DNA of 64,000 nucleotides from contig NW_026262659.1 in the NCBI RefSeq assembly GCF_021869535.1, positions 5,146,001 to 5,210,000 of the forward strand, read 5' to 3'. This stretch comes from Mytilus californianus. Lineage: Eukaryota > Mollusca > Bivalvia > Mytilida > Mytilidae. Positions within the stretch are counted from its first letter, which is position 1. The number at the start of each line of letters is the position of its first letter. The position numbers and the translations under genes are program-made. Below, piece after piece: positions 12,154 to 23,944 of the stretch. The notes beneath the pieces were generated by a model. The model was not told the DNA's origin. It searched no databases and saw only the letters and a list, made by a program, of their open reading frames with translations.

Positions 12154-14164
12154 TATTATTTGTAATAATAAAAGTTGTTTCACATACAAAAATGTAGTCA
12201 TGGATTGTACAGTATTTACAATATTTTTAAGGAAGGTATTTCTTACTTTATTCTACATTTTTGGGATGCATTATCTTGGATTGGTCTAATGAGTATTGTG
12301 GGCTACGCATTTCATTTTATTGAATGACACTTTTGATTCGCATACACCTATAGAACATATTTTGCATCAATTTGCTCCAACTTTGCTAACTTGATGATGG
12401 TTTGTCGTATTTCAGTTTTATTCTCTTAGAAATACTTGTAATTATCACTTCTTAAACATCCGTTTTAATCAGTGCATGCCAGATGGAATGGATATAAAAT
12501 TTCATTCTGACGCAAATACGTGACAGTCACTAAAGAAAAACTAGCTAATAATCTTGTTTTTAAAATGACTAACATTGGAATACCGAAGTGGCTTAAGATT
12601 ATATTAAAATAGTCAATTTCAATGTAGCAATTAGTATATATTTTCATTATACAATTCAAGCAACGAGATAAATCATAACATCCATACTAAGTCTTTATCA
12701 ATAAATTAAAATTTAAACGAATACAAACTCATCATAGATACGAATGACATCCTACTACTCTGCTCACCTATTCCCGTTGTTTACACCCAATCCCTCTAAA
12801 AAAGCATCATGCTAAAAAAGAACTCTCTCTCTTTCTTTAAATAAACGAAAAGGCTATCAAATGAATATACAGAATCTAACACACCATCCTTTTGATTACG
12901 ATATTGGTGCACTCCATCGAGTTAAATTGGAAAAAAATGCTATCGACAGTGGATAAATATCGTCGTCAACGGGATGGGTGTAAAGTCACTGTGGTAGAAT
13001 CTCTTTCTCTAATTATCAATTGAAAAAGGCCGAGTGTAACGTTCCGAATGGACATGGAAGCAAATTACACGAGATATATATATTAAATCGGTGAGTGGAT
13101 AAACAAAATTTATAAAACTGGCGTAAACCAGTTTAAATGCATGTACTAGAATTAAAGAAAATTATTTCAATAAAACATGCTACAAAAGGTAAGTTCGGGT
13201 CCACAACATTTATATCATGTATATATCAATTATTCATCTATGTAGTCAACCTTTTCGACTTTCCATATAAATTCATATGACTTCAGGTGCTTTGCTAAAG
13301 TTCTATGATCTATAAATTGGTGCTTTTTAAATGTCAATCGTTTGTGTAATAACATGGAGGTGTATTCAAGAGATGTGAGGTCTTAACAGTGGTAGTGTTT
13401 GTGAAAACACAATCACATGAATTAATAAGATTATAAACTAAACTTCTAAAACGAATGAACGAAAATAACTCTAAAATCACAATCAACTTAAATATCATTA
13501 AACTTGTTAAACCGGTATCGTTTCCTGTGAATTACATGTTAAGATATCAGTTGATTTCATTTATACGAATAATACAGAAAAAAGAATAGTTGGATGAAAT
13601 AATGAGCATATGATAAATATTTAATGAAGTAAAATTGTCTTGAAAGTGATCAATATCTAAATTGAATATGATCTATCACATTAACACCCACAACAGCTAA
13701 TATTTGAAAGGTTTAACATGTCAGTTTATGCGGGGCGTTAAGAGGATATTACTATTGGCGTTGGAGGATCATTGATTTATAGAAGGATGAGTTCAATTTC
13801 ATTTTCCATCAATTACACGTACAAATACAATATAATATGTCTCATCAGATATCGTTACCGTTTAATATCAGCTTATAACTTAGATGATTTTATTTTTTGG
13901 TTTATTTGTTTCACTTATTTGACTTTGAATTTATGTTTACAGAAGGTCTTCTTACAGTTTCGTCCGTTTTTTATATCTTAAAATTGAATGCGTCTTTTTA
14001 GTTTTGTTTTGGGATGTCAGCGTTGACGGAAACCATTATGTATGAACCACGAGTGTCCTCTAAAAATAAAATATATGCACAGTCAACTCTTTTACAACCT
14101 AATAGAATTACAATAAGTACAAAATATGACACTGAAAACTAAAACGAAAAGCAAGATGAATTCC
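12154..14164. other. Non-coding interval
   Basis: No supportable gene. Frames at 12465-12659 (minus) and 13772-13981 (plus) are short and of AT-driven composition. No transposon termini were recognised. Confidence 0.4.
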
Positions 14165-14480
14165 TTAATCACAAAGCTAGAGGGGTAAACTCTGATACGC
14201 AGGTAAGCAGTTCCGGTTCTAATAGTGTCACCCGCCACGTGACTCACAGAAGGTCAAAGAATACAGTGATAAGTCGCATTCAATTATGTCACAGTATAGG
14301 ACAAGAGTACGGGATTGTGGCATTACGACAAATGGAACATAATCGTTCTCATCAGTGACGCAGATATTCCAAATCAAATCCTGATGGCGTCCGTTAACTT
14401 CGATGAGATGATTTCCATACTTGATCAACTCAATAGCCTCTTGGTAAACAGCAACATTCCACCGTATAAAGATCTATAAA
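14165..14480 (-). repeat. Possible dispersed repeat with a short coding-like frame
   Basis: A minus-strand frame of 66 codons at 14228-14428 (containing YGNHLIEVNGRHQDLIWN) has better codon composition than its surroundings. Words from this stretch recur at about 5700-5830, so it looks like a decayed multicopy sequence rather than a single-copy gene. I cannot name the protein. Confidence 0.35.
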
Positions 14481-14544
14481 TCATGATAAGAAACATTAAG
14501 ACAATCTGATATATAATCGAGCCAGTACCAAATCACTGAAATCA

Positions 14545-14789
14545 ACATGAAAACAAGAAGATGAGATATGATTGCCTTTAAGACCACAAAGACCAACTGA
14601 TATAAATGTAAGCAGCTATAGGTCACTGTACGGCCTTCAACAATAAGCAAAATTCATACCGTATAGAAGCCATAGATGACAAAAATGTAACACTTCAAAT
14701 TGCAACGGTCTATTTTATGTCAAGTACAATAAAAGAAAAAAAAAACAAATATGGCAACCAACGACACAAACTAATTTACAGGCCCCATA
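14545..14789 (-). mobile_element. Old Penelope-like copy, 3' UTR end
   Basis: Reading right to left it ends in a decayed tail ('gaagatgagatatgattgcc'), with 'actgtacggccttcaacaat' and 'aaacgacacaaac'-type motifs upstream, the same order as the cleaner copy at 14973-15240. It is the 3' end of a copy whose remainder lies at 17691-18420, split by the minisatellite and a later insertion. Confidence 0.65.
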
Positions 14790-14972
14790 TGAGGAATGCG
14801 GGGGTTAAACATGTTCATGAGCGCTCAACCATCCACATACCCTGGACAGTGATGTATAAGGACAGACATATGAGGAATGTGGGGGTTAAACATGTTTATG
14901 AGCGCTCAACCATCAACATACCCTAGACAGTGATGTATATATGGACAGATATATGAGGAATGCGGGGGTTAA
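14790..14972. repeat. 81-bp minisatellite, left remnant
   Basis: About 2.3 units of the same 81-bp repeat that fills 16339-17690 (anchors 'tatgaggaatg', 'gttaaacatgttta', 'ctggacagtgatgtataagg'). The array breaks within 'gggggttaa' at 14972, where the second Penelope-like copy begins, and resumes at 16339 with 'aacatgtttatg' in phase. Confidence 0.85.
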
Positions 14973-16338
14973 TGTAAAAAAGAAGATGTGGTATGATTGC
15001 CAATGAGACAACTCTCCACAAGAGACCAAATGACACAAAAATTAACAACTATAGGTCACCGTACTGCCTTCAACAATGAGCAAAGCCCATACCGCACAGT
15101 CAGCTATAAAAGGCCCCGAAATGACAATGTAAAACAATTCAAACGAGAAAACTAACGGCTTAATTTATGTACAAAAATGAACGAAAAACAAATATGTAAC
15201 ACATAAACAAACGACAACCACTGAATTACAGGCTCCTGACTTGGAACAGGCACATACATACAGAATGTGGCGGGGTTAAACATGTTAGCGGGATCCCAAC
15301 ACTCCCCCTAACATGGGACAGTGGTGTAACAGTACAACATAAGAACGAACTATACAAATCAGTTGAAAGAGGCTTAACTCATCAGATGGATAAAAATACA
15401 AATACTACAAATACAAGTGGACGTGGCCGGGTACTTGTACATCCAAACAACAAAAAGACACTAAGTACAGATCTGAGAGTACTCGCAGTTACTGACAGCT
15501 ACTAAAAAAAAAAAGTAGTTCAAAGCCACTAACAACTAATAAAAAAATCCTGCATCTAAGACTAAATTATCAATCCGTACACATCCAACATCCAATGGAT
15601 TTAGTGTAAAGACGTCATAAACAGTCAGAGAAAAACTTGACCTTGTGCAATGCAAAGATACAGGTATCGACAGATTGAAGATCCATGAATGTGTATATGT
15701 ATATAACAATAATATTTAGTTTGCTTTTAATTTACTGATAACAAAATCAATATTAGTACCAATAAAAACAATATTTAATGATCTAATTACAGTAATTGGT
15801 AACCTTTTAGAATAAGTTTATTTAAAGGATCGATAAGTTTACTAGGATCGTTTCTAAATTTCCGGGCACGGTAAGCAATATTGCCGTAAAAATGAGGATG
15901 TGCAATCCCGTTTGAAATAAGTTTTCTACAGGTACAACCAAACTTCAAAACCAAATCTTTATATCTGTGGAAGAATTTAGTAAAAGTTTTAAGTAATTTG
16001 TGGTAACGAAATCCCTGGCTTGATAATTTACCAGTAATACATAGATTACGTCCGTTAAAATCAAAAACGTCACAACAGACACGGACATAGCGAACGAGTT
16101 GTGAAATATAAACACAGTAAGATGGTGCCAAAGTAACATCACCATCCAAAAAAGGGAAAATTAACAATAGGGAACAAACAATCGTCCCTTTTGTCGTAAA
16201 TTTTAGTGTGGAGTTTCCCGTGTAAAACCGAAATATCTAAATCTAGGAAAGGACAGTTGTTACCGTTTAAATTTGATTTATTTAAAGTAAGTTCCTTTGG
16301 GTAAATTTCGGCAGTATATTGAGAATTCTCAATTCTTG
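14973..16338 (-). mobile_element. Penelope-like retroelement, 5'-truncated, inserted in minisatellite
   Basis: It is oriented on the minus strand: RT C-terminal coding region at about 16300-15787, then a long 3' UTR ending at 14980 with 'accacatcttctttttt'. The UTR is the source of the tail motifs found throughout the window. Insertion split the 81-bp array, leaving it in register on both sides with only one shared A at the junction, so the target duplication is minimal. The RT N-terminal part and any GIY-YIG endonuclease are absent, consistent with 5' truncation. Less decayed than the surrounding old copy. Confidence 0.75.
15787..16300 (-). pseudogene. Penelope-like RT C-terminal region, frameshifted
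   Basis: The minus-strand translation from about 16167 down includes DGDVTLAPSYCVYISQLVR, then a basic, aromatic C-terminal region (SQGFRYHKLLKTFTKFFHRY), characteristic of the post-palm part of mollusc Penelope-like RTs. Upstream coding similarity continues towards 16300 in another frame, so one indel lies in the T-run near 16152. The catalytic YxDD block is not included. The piece is inactive. A more decayed homologous piece lies at 18122-18394. Confidence 0.7.
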
Positions 16339-17690
16339 AACATGTTTATGAGCACTTAACCATCCACATACCCTGGACAGTGATGTATAAGAACAGACAT
16401 ATGAGGAATGTGGGGTTAAACATGTTTATGAGCACTTAACCATCCACATACCCTGGACAGTGATGTATAAGGACAGACATATGAGGAATATGGGAGTTAA
16501 ACAAGTTTAAGAGCACTTAACCATCCACATACCCTGGACAGTGATGTATAAGGACAGACATATGAGGAATGTGGGGGTTAAACATGTTTACGAGTGCCCA
16601 ACCATTCACATACCCTGGACAGTGATGTATAAGGACAGACATGAAGAATGTGGGGGTTAAACATGTTTATGAGCACTTAACCATCCACATACCCTGGACA
16701 GTGATGTATAAGGACAGACATATGAGGAATTTGGGGGTTAAACATGTTTATGAGCACTTAACCATCCACATACCCTGGACAGTGATGTATAAGGACAGAC
16801 TTATGAGGAATATGGGGGTTAAACATGTTTATGAGCACTTAACCATCCACATACCCTGGACAGTGATGTATAAGGACAGATATATGAGGAATTTGGGGGT
16901 TAAACATGTTTATGAGCACTTAACCATCCACATACCCTGGACAGTGATGTATAAGGACAGACATATGAGGAATTTGGGGGTTAAACATGTTTATGAGCGC
17001 TCAACCATCCACATACCCTAGCCAGTGATGTATAAGGACAGACTTATGAGGAATATGGGTGTTAAATATGTTTATGAGCACTTAACCATCCTCATACCCT
17101 GGACAGTGATGTATAAGGACAGACATATGAGGAATGTGGGGTTAAACATGTTTATTAGCACTCAACCATCAACATACCGTGGACAGTGATGTATAAGGAC
17201 AGACATATGAGAAATGTGGGGGTTAAACATGTTTATGAGCACTTAACCATCCACATACCCTGGACAGTGATATTTAAGGACCGACATATGAGGAATATGG
17301 GGGTTAAACATGTTTATGAGCACTCAACCATCCACATACCGTGGACAGTGATGTATAAGGACAGACTTGTGAGGAATGTGGGGGTTAAACATGTTTATGA
17401 GCACTTAACCATCCACATACCCTGGACAGTGATGTATAAGGACAGACATATGAGGAATATGGGGGTTAAACATGTTTATGAGCACTTAACCATTCACATA
17501 CCCTGGACAGTGATGTATAAGGACAGACATATGAGGAATATGGGGGTTAAACATGTTTATGAGCGCTCAACCATCCACATACCCTGGACAATGATGTATA
17601 AGGACAGGCAAATGAGGAATGTGGGAGTTACACATTTTTATGAGCACTTAACCATCCACACACCCTGTACAGTGATGTACAAGGACAGAC
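16339..17690. repeat. 81-bp minisatellite, main array
   Basis: About 16.7 tandem units of 81 bp, with point differences and a few 1-bp to 3-bp indels. 81 is a multiple of three and the unit lacks stops in one plus frame, so several units read as an open frame of 27-residue repeats (key residues VGVKHVYE, HIPWTVMYKDR). I regard that frame as a by-product. The unit is homologous to a segment present once in the 3' UTR of other copies (about 15249-15335 and 44577-44665), so the array arose by local amplification inside a Penelope-like 3' UTR. Confidence 0.9.
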
Positions 17691-18420
17691 AACATAAGAC
17701 CAATCTATAAATACCAGTAAGAATTGGCCTAACTCATCAGGTCGAATCGAAACACGCAACAAACATAACAAAAAGAAAAAAAAACTACAAGTTATCGATA
17801 TAAGAGTACTTGCGCGCAATTAATGAAAGCTAGTTCAAAGTCAGTTACAATTAATCAATAGATCATGTTTATCAAGACTAAAATATCAATCATTGCACAT
17901 CCAACATATGTATCATACAGACAGCATAAATAGTCTGAGAACAGCGATGACTTTTTGTATGCCAAAATATAAGTAAGAACAGGATGTAGGACTATAAGGG
18001 TACATAACTGTAAAGCAATACATATTTAGTTATATTTGAATTCATTAAAACAAAAATCAACGATTAGTTAGTACCGATGAAGACAATATTCCAAGATCTT
18101 AATACAAAGTAAATTGATAACCTACCAGAACAAGTTTATTTCTATGATCAATAAGTTCACATGGATCGTATGAAAATGTATGAGCTCTATGAACAACATC
18201 ACCGTAAAAATGAGGATGGGATATCTGTTTGTTATAAATTTTCTACAAATAAAGCAAAACTTGCAAACCAAATCTTTAGATCTATAAAATAATTTTAATT
18301 TAGTAAATGTTTTTAGTGATTTATGGTAATGAAATCCCTGAGTAAATAATTCATAAAAGTGAAGTTTATTTAGAAATGGGCGTATTATCAACACGTTAAT
18401 TAATTTCTAAATTATTATGA
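17691..18420 (-). mobile_element. Old Penelope-like copy, continuation
   Basis: Downstream of the array, the order of UTR motifs matches the younger copy ('cctaactcatcagg', 'agagtactt', 'gcacatccaacat', 'agtaccgatgaagaca', 'cgtaaaaatgaggatg'). It is the 5' continuation of the element whose end is at 14545. Heavy divergence indicates age. Confidence 0.65.
18122..18394 (-). pseudogene. Decayed Penelope-like RT C-terminal fragment
   Basis: The minus-strand frame contains FTQGFHYHKSLKTFTK and SKDLVCKF, clearly paralogous to SQGFRYHKLLKTFTK and YKDLVLKF in the copy at 15787-16300. Decay and loss of frame beyond this window indicate a dead element. Confidence 0.65.
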
Positions 18421-19891
18421 GTTTTATATGCGAAAAGCCACATTCATACATTTATTCAAATAAGATTCGAGCAATTTTTTTTTATCAGAAGTCTCATGTT
18501 TACACCATTTAAAAAAGTTGAAATGAGTATATATAATTACCTGACGACACTTTTTCCAATTCATTTTCTATGGATGACGATATTTTGGTTCTTTGTTAAA
18601 AGAAAGAGTATAACATCTCAGTCTTGTGCGGTGTCGCATTCCACTTGGGATCACATCTTAACCTAAATATTTCACAGTCTCATGTCAAATGATAAATACT
18701 TTATAAAATGAGATCTGGTGTCACTTACGAAAATTAATAATATTTAAACATCGGCTTTTTTAAATACGTATACGAGATAATGCTAAGCTGTATGCTATCA
18801 AAATAGGGAGGTATAAAGTTTTGAACGGTAGTCATTTAATAAGTTGTGTCTTTCAGATGAAGAACAGCAACTTTTTTTGTGTGTTTTTTGTTGTGCATGA
18901 ATGATTTTGTGTCACTGATGGATACCCCATACCCTTTGTTTTTCTATTAAATAAGTTAATAAATTCGAAATCTCTTGTAAAGTATTTTATCTTAAGAACA
19001 TGTCTTTTACGATGGTAAGGAACGTTTATGACATGATAATACAAATGCATATTCCTTTTTTAACAACTGTGTTAAAACCGCAATAACATGCTGACCAAGC
19101 GTACATGTGATAAGTTCTGATAAAAATACTATTCTCTATCTCTAAATGTGTGCTTAATGATTTGTAAAACAGTAAAAACCTTATAGAGTCATTATTCTAA
19201 TATAAACGAATGGGAAGACAGGGATTGGTAAATTGTTTTCGCAGTTAACGTTAATAATTAGGCATCTTGTAAGTAACTTTTATTCCGATACACATTAATA
19301 CAAATAATTCCTGTCTGTCACGCTTTATCTATTTCTTAATTTTGTTCTTTTTTAGTTAGAGAACCGTATTTTTAAAATGGCATTAATAAGGAGGGATTGT
19401 ACAAATTAATTAAAGTTCATTTTTTACTGCATCCCGTACAATATGGATGATTTTGTTTCATGATATAAGAATATTGTGGTAAGCTATAACTGGTAAACCC
19501 TAATAGTCGTAAAAAACGGCTAAACGTGAAAAATAACAGGAGTTGTCTCGGTATACAATATTTTAATGTAGGAATGTTTTGTACTTTATAAGGTCGAACA
19601 GCAATCACCGACAAACCATAAATAACATACCACTAAAGTGTCCAAAACGCAAAAGTATAACTCACGTGCTTCAGTCATCACATATAGATCACTCAACCGA
19701 AAAATTGCTTAAGAAAAACACTGTGTCTTGATAGACGAGAGTCGTAGTTGACATACCATAACCAACGCATTGAATTCGTCTGAATAAGAGAAGTTGTGGG
19801 TTAATGAGACAACAATCCAACAAGAAACATAAAAAAACATTAAGAGGTCATCAGAAGTCTTTAATACATAATGTCGAGCTCCAATTTAATC
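18421..19891. other. Non-coding interval
   Basis: No supportable exon. Near 19795-19870 a degraded 'aatgagacaac' phrase may be a remnant of a minus-strand Penelope-like tail. Frames at 18853-19050 and 19417-19614 look like noise. Confidence 0.4.
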
Positions 19892-20153
19892 AGGGGCCTC
19901 GGTGGCCGAGTGGTCTAAGTAGTTACTACTGTTGAATCACTAGCCAGTCAACACTGAGGTTGTGAGTTCGAACCCCGCTCGTGCGGGTGCACTCGACTCC
20001 AATCTTAATTGACTAGGATTATCAGTTTTCCTATCGAAGGTCGGTGGTTTTCTCCGGGCGCTCCGGCTTCCTCCACCAATAAAAACTGGCCGCCACGAAA
20101 TAGCCCAAAAGCGGTGCTTAAATGTGGCGTTAAAACACCAAAAAATCAAAAAT
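19892..20153 (+). mobile_element. tRNA-derived SINE with Meta-domain-like core
   Basis: A 262-bp SINE flanked by a perfect 11-bp target duplication CCAATTTAATC (19881-19891 and 20154-20164). The head resembles tRNA-Leu: A box TGGCCGAGTGG at 19903-19913 and B box GTTCGAACCC at 19966-19975, the internal RNA polymerase III promoter. The body contains 'ggtggttttctccgggcg', 'ctccggcttcctccacca' and 'aaaactggccgcc' (20040-20095), a conserved core like that described as the Meta-domain in bivalve SINEs. The tail is A-rich with repeated 'atcaaaa'. The perfect duplication indicates fairly recent insertion. A diverged copy is at 54910-55150. Confidence 0.85.
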
Positions 20154-20372
20154 CCAATTTAATCCTTGAGATTATAAATAAAGCGGTACGTTTTGTTGAA
20201 GTAAAATGTAAAAAATAGATTTGTAGTTAACGCCAATAAGTTAGAAACAAAATAAAACTAAATAAAATGCTCATTTCATCAAATTAAAAAAGAATAGACA
20301 TGAAACAGAAGCATGAGGAAATAGCATTCACATACATTTGGATTTATTATTAATTAATGGTCAGTAACGTAC

Positions 20373-20635
20373 GTTGACAAATATTCCATGTATACTTAAG
20401 ACAAGATGTATATTCAGGACGAGACAAATATTCCATGTATATTCAGGACGAGACAAACATTCATTGTATATTCAGGACGAGACAAATATTCATTGTATAT
20501 TCAGAACGAGACAAATATTCCGTGTATGCTTAAGACGAGACAAATATTCCATGTATATTCAGGACGAGACAAATATTCAATGTATTCTCTATTTTTGTAA
20601 TTTTACTTTTTTCTCAGGACGAGACAAATATAACC
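20373..20635. repeat. 29-bp minisatellite
   Basis: About eight units of 'acaaatattccatgtat' plus 'attcaggacgag' (29 bp). Two overlapping plus-strand frames across it are translations of the repeat and not genes. The last unit is separated by a short T-rich segment. Confidence 0.85.
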
Positions 20636-20649
20636 AATTACCCAGTTAG

Positions 20650-21025
20650 ATATGCAAGATTCTACAAAGTAGTTCGACTTTGATAGGTTGGGAAGTTTGG
20701 AAAACAACTGCAGACATTTTATCCTGAAATAGGTCACCTACACACCCTACAAATAGTTCTTGGAATCGTTCTTTTTAAGTGCAAAGAGTGTGACATTCTG
20801 AATTTGGGGCATCAGATTTAAAGTTACCATTTTAACCGGACGTGGTTTACGTTTTTTTACACCTCGCATTGACAAAGAAAGGTCATCGGCAAGGAACTTA
20901 CCTGCTCAAATTAGTCTATGCGCAAATAACCCTTGGGGTTCATTTGTGGTAATTATTCTGTATGTGGATGCTGTAGGACTACAACCAAACACTAGACAAA
21001 GTAATGCCCCCGCACTCCACTCTGA
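20650..21025 (+). repeat. Repeat family D, diverged fragment
   Basis: Shares 'gttgggaagtttgga', 'ataggtcacctaca.accc' and 'gaaaggtcatcggcaaggaa' style motifs with the family D copies at 23040-23430 (plus) and 40120-40560 (minus). It lacks the family's head. Confidence 0.45.
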
Positions 21026-21093
21026 AGTAACTGTATTATAACAAAGTCAATTTTGGTTTTTCTTTGCGATATTTTTGTGCCTAGGAGACACAA

Positions 21094-21830
21094 ATGATTC
21101 CCCCGCAGATGCAAAGTGTTATTTTAAAATACACAAAAATGAGCATGGGAGCATATAGGTCTATGGTTCACTATTGGAGGAGTTATCCGGAAACGCTATG
21201 CACCTCTAATGCAAGTATATCCTCCAAAAATGACAAAGTTCAACTATCTCCCAAAGGAGCAAATATTAATAAAAATCAAAACCCTGACCACATGCACATC
21301 TTCAATATATGTACAAATAGCCAGCAAAGTGAAAACTTCCTATCATTCAAACTGTAGGAGGAGTTATCTGGAAAAGCCATGCACCTCTTATGCAAGTATA
21401 TACTCAAAAAATTACAAAGTTCAACTATCTCCCAAAAGAGCAAATATTAATAAAAATCAAACTTCTAACCACATGCACACCTTCAATATATGTACAAACA
21501 GCCAACAAAGTGAAAACTTCCTAGCATTCAAACTGTAGGAGGAGTTTTCTGGAATAGCTATGCACCTCTTATGCAAGTATATACTCCAAAAATGATAAAG
21601 TTCAACTATCTCCCAAAAGAGCAAATATCAATAAAAATCAAAACCCTGACCACATGCACACCTTCAATATATGTACAAACAGCCAGCAAAGTGAAAACTT
21701 CCTAGCATTCAAACTGTAGGAGGAGTTATCTGGAATAGCTTTAAACCCATAATGGGACGGACGGACGGACGGTTGGACAGAGAAAAAACAATATGCCACC
21801 AACTTTCAGTTGCGGGTGCATAAAAATTTT
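21094..21830 (+). repeat. About 181-bp tandem array ending in (GACG)n
   Basis: Four staggered copies of a 180-181 bp unit, marked by 'ggaggagttat.tgga' at 21177, 21357, 21538 and 21718. The array ends at a (GACG)n microsatellite (about 21757-21772) and then a short unique tail ('ccaccaactttcagttgcgg'). The plus-strand frames inside are repeat translations. The layout (satellite-like array, then GC-rich tetranucleotide) is shared with the unrelated array at 23945-24840. Confidence 0.8.
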
Positions 21831-22269
21831 AAAAGACATCAAGAGTTTAAAATACAGTCTTTAACAAATGACAGGTGTCTATACAATATGTCAAGTCCTG
21901 AGTCTAAAAAAGTAAAACCTTAAAGATAGCTATCATAAAGACAACCATTGGCGAAGTTCCTGATTTCGGAAATAGTTGACGGATTCAAATTTGTTGATTG
22001 GGATCTCAGCTTCTTATGGCAATCAATAGACCCCGCCCCCCCAAAAAACCAACAAGAGACAGTAGAGGAAAGTATTAAACTCTATATTAAGGGCGTAATA
22101 TTTAAACAAAAACAAAAGTACAACCAAAACAACAATAAACAATATCTCACCAGGGAATACTCAGAGTAAATGAAAGCAAACCCAAAGTACGTAATATTGT
22201 AAAAATGATTATAATAAGTATAATCATACCGTCCTATACTCTAATATTGACCTCAGCTTTTCACGTTGG
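21831..22269. other. Non-coding interval
   Basis: Nothing recognisable. A 73-codon plus frame at 21948-22169 ends in a low-complexity Asn/Gln/Lys segment and has no family resemblance. Confidence 0.35.
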
Positions 22270-22590
22270 AATTGGCTTGCATTTGTCATATCGGGGCCTT
22301 TTATAGCTGACTATAAGGTGTGGGTTTTGCTCATTGTTGAAAGCCGTATGGTGAACTATAGTTGTCCTCATTGGTAATCTAACTGTACTTAAATCAGGTC
22401 GTTAGTTTTTTCGTTTGTATTGATTCTACATTTGTTATTTCGGGTTTATAGCTGACTATGCGGTATGGGTTTTACTCATTGTTGAAGGCCGTATGGTGAC
22501 CTATAGTTGTTAATTTCTGTGTCATTTTGGTCTCTTGTGGAGAGTTGTCTCATTGGCAATCATACCACATCTTCTTATGTTCATACATCT
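22270..22590 (+). repeat. Two successive Penelope-like 3' tails
   Basis: Two head-to-tail partial copies. The first, 22275-22380, runs from 'atcggggccttttatagctg' to 'tgtcctcattggtaatct'. The second, 22385-22590, ends in the full tail 'gagttgtctcattggcaatc' plus 'ataccacatcttctt'. The GCCGTATGGTGA phrase occurs in both. Confidence 0.75.
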
Positions 22591-23039
22591 CCTTATTTTC
22601 AAATTAACATCTTCACGGTCACATTAAACCGAACAGTTCATATGTGTGTTCGTGGAAATGACTTGACTTACTCCCCTTCACACATCTATATCTGTTTCTC
22701 AGTATATGATTGCATTAAAAAGATCAAGATATACCCTCAGAAAAAGATTTACTTTATAATAGTTTCATACGAACAAGCCACTGAAAAAAAAACTCAAATG
22801 AACCTGTAAAGAATGATTGTCACTAATTAGTGTAAAGAACGATTGTGACTAATTAGTAACACATTTTGTTTTAACTACGACAACTGTTTAAATCCGTGCA
22901 GTTTATTGTTTAGTTATCTTGTTTCAGTATGAGATAGCTTTGTCACCAACAAAACTATCGTTTTAGAAAATGATTAATCTAGAAATTGATTTTCACTGCC
23001 TTAATTTCTATTAGATTTTTGTACATATGTTTTGGTACA
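22591..23039. other. Non-coding interval with a 27-bp duplication
   Basis: At about 22810-22857 the phrase 'aga.tgattgt.actaattag' is repeated in tandem. No gene is supported. Confidence 0.4.
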
Positions 23040-23430
23040 AATTGAAGTTGTGATTGATTGATTGATGCATAGTTGTTTGCTTAAGTTAACGTCCAGGGTC
23101 AAAATGTTTCATGCATGTTTAGGACGACAACAAATTAACAAAAATACAAAAGGTAGGTCCTGTCATAGGGGTCGTCCGGGATGAAGGTCGGGAAATTTGG
23201 ACTGCCACGGGAATATGAGGGCACTTTAGATAGGGACAGACATTTTGCCTTGTAACAGGTCACCTACGTACCCCTCAATACCAAAGATAATCATGTGTCT
23301 ATTCCCAATTCACTCTTGGGGAAGTTGTGTATACTCACTGATGATGAACTGTAGTTTCGGATACGCCATGATGGCAGATGAAAAATCAGTAAAAAATATA
23401 ATGTTATCAACATTTGTAAGAATAAGATAT
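23040..23430 (+). repeat. Repeat family D copy
   Basis: Starts in a (TGAT)n-like head ('gtgattgattgattgatg'), then 'taacgtccagggtcaaaat', 'tcatgcatgtttaggacga' and 'gtcgtccgggatgaaggt', and reaches 'aacaggtcacctacgtaccc'. The same order is found inverted at 40120-40560. It is non-coding, and its mechanism of dispersal is unclear. Confidence 0.6.
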
Positions 23431-23549
23431 TAAAGGAGTTTTTGTGTGTTTATGTAAAAAGGGAACAACAACAGAAAGTATCTCGTGCATAGTGTTCTGT
23501 GTAAAGAAACTGACCGGTAAAAATAGGAATGCTGTCCGTAATGTTAATG

Positions 23550-23625
23550 ACAAAATATTCAATGATGTCCGTAAATGATTATTTTGATGTCCGTAACTGA
23601 TTATTTTGATGTCCGCAAATGATAA
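23550..23625. repeat. 26-bp tandem repeat, about three units
   Basis: 'gatgtccgtaa.tgattatttt' is repeated about three times with few differences. Short and local. Confidence 0.8.
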
Positions 23626-23944
23626 AATCTCATTACTAGTGATTTATTTGAAAATGGAGCAGGCAAATCCCATTAAGCTATTGAGATACAACCATGCTCT
23701 CACTTTAGATACTGCGGGCACTCTCAGATATGTACTTTATGTCTTTAGTGTTTATGTTAGTTGTTTTAATATGCTTATTATATTTTTAAATATATCGAAA
23801 AGAAGCTCCATAATCTATCAATATATTTAGCTTATTTTGTTCCTTAACGAATGCTCTTCCGACTTATAGTATCAGTTTTAAATTTTAGATTTTTTTAATT
23901 TCACTTAAGTACATCCTTAAAATTGATAAAAGCTACAATCATGA

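Noticed and set aside
16641..17710. Two open frames encoding 27-residue repeats
   Set aside because: They are translations of the 81-bp minisatellite, whose length is a multiple of three. No start context, domain or continuation beyond the array.
20373..20635. Possible CRISPR-like array
   Set aside because: The units are contiguous 29-bp repeats without unique spacers, in a eukaryotic context.
20374..20649. Two overlapping frames over the 29-bp repeat
   Set aside because: They are repeat translations in different phases; no independent evidence.
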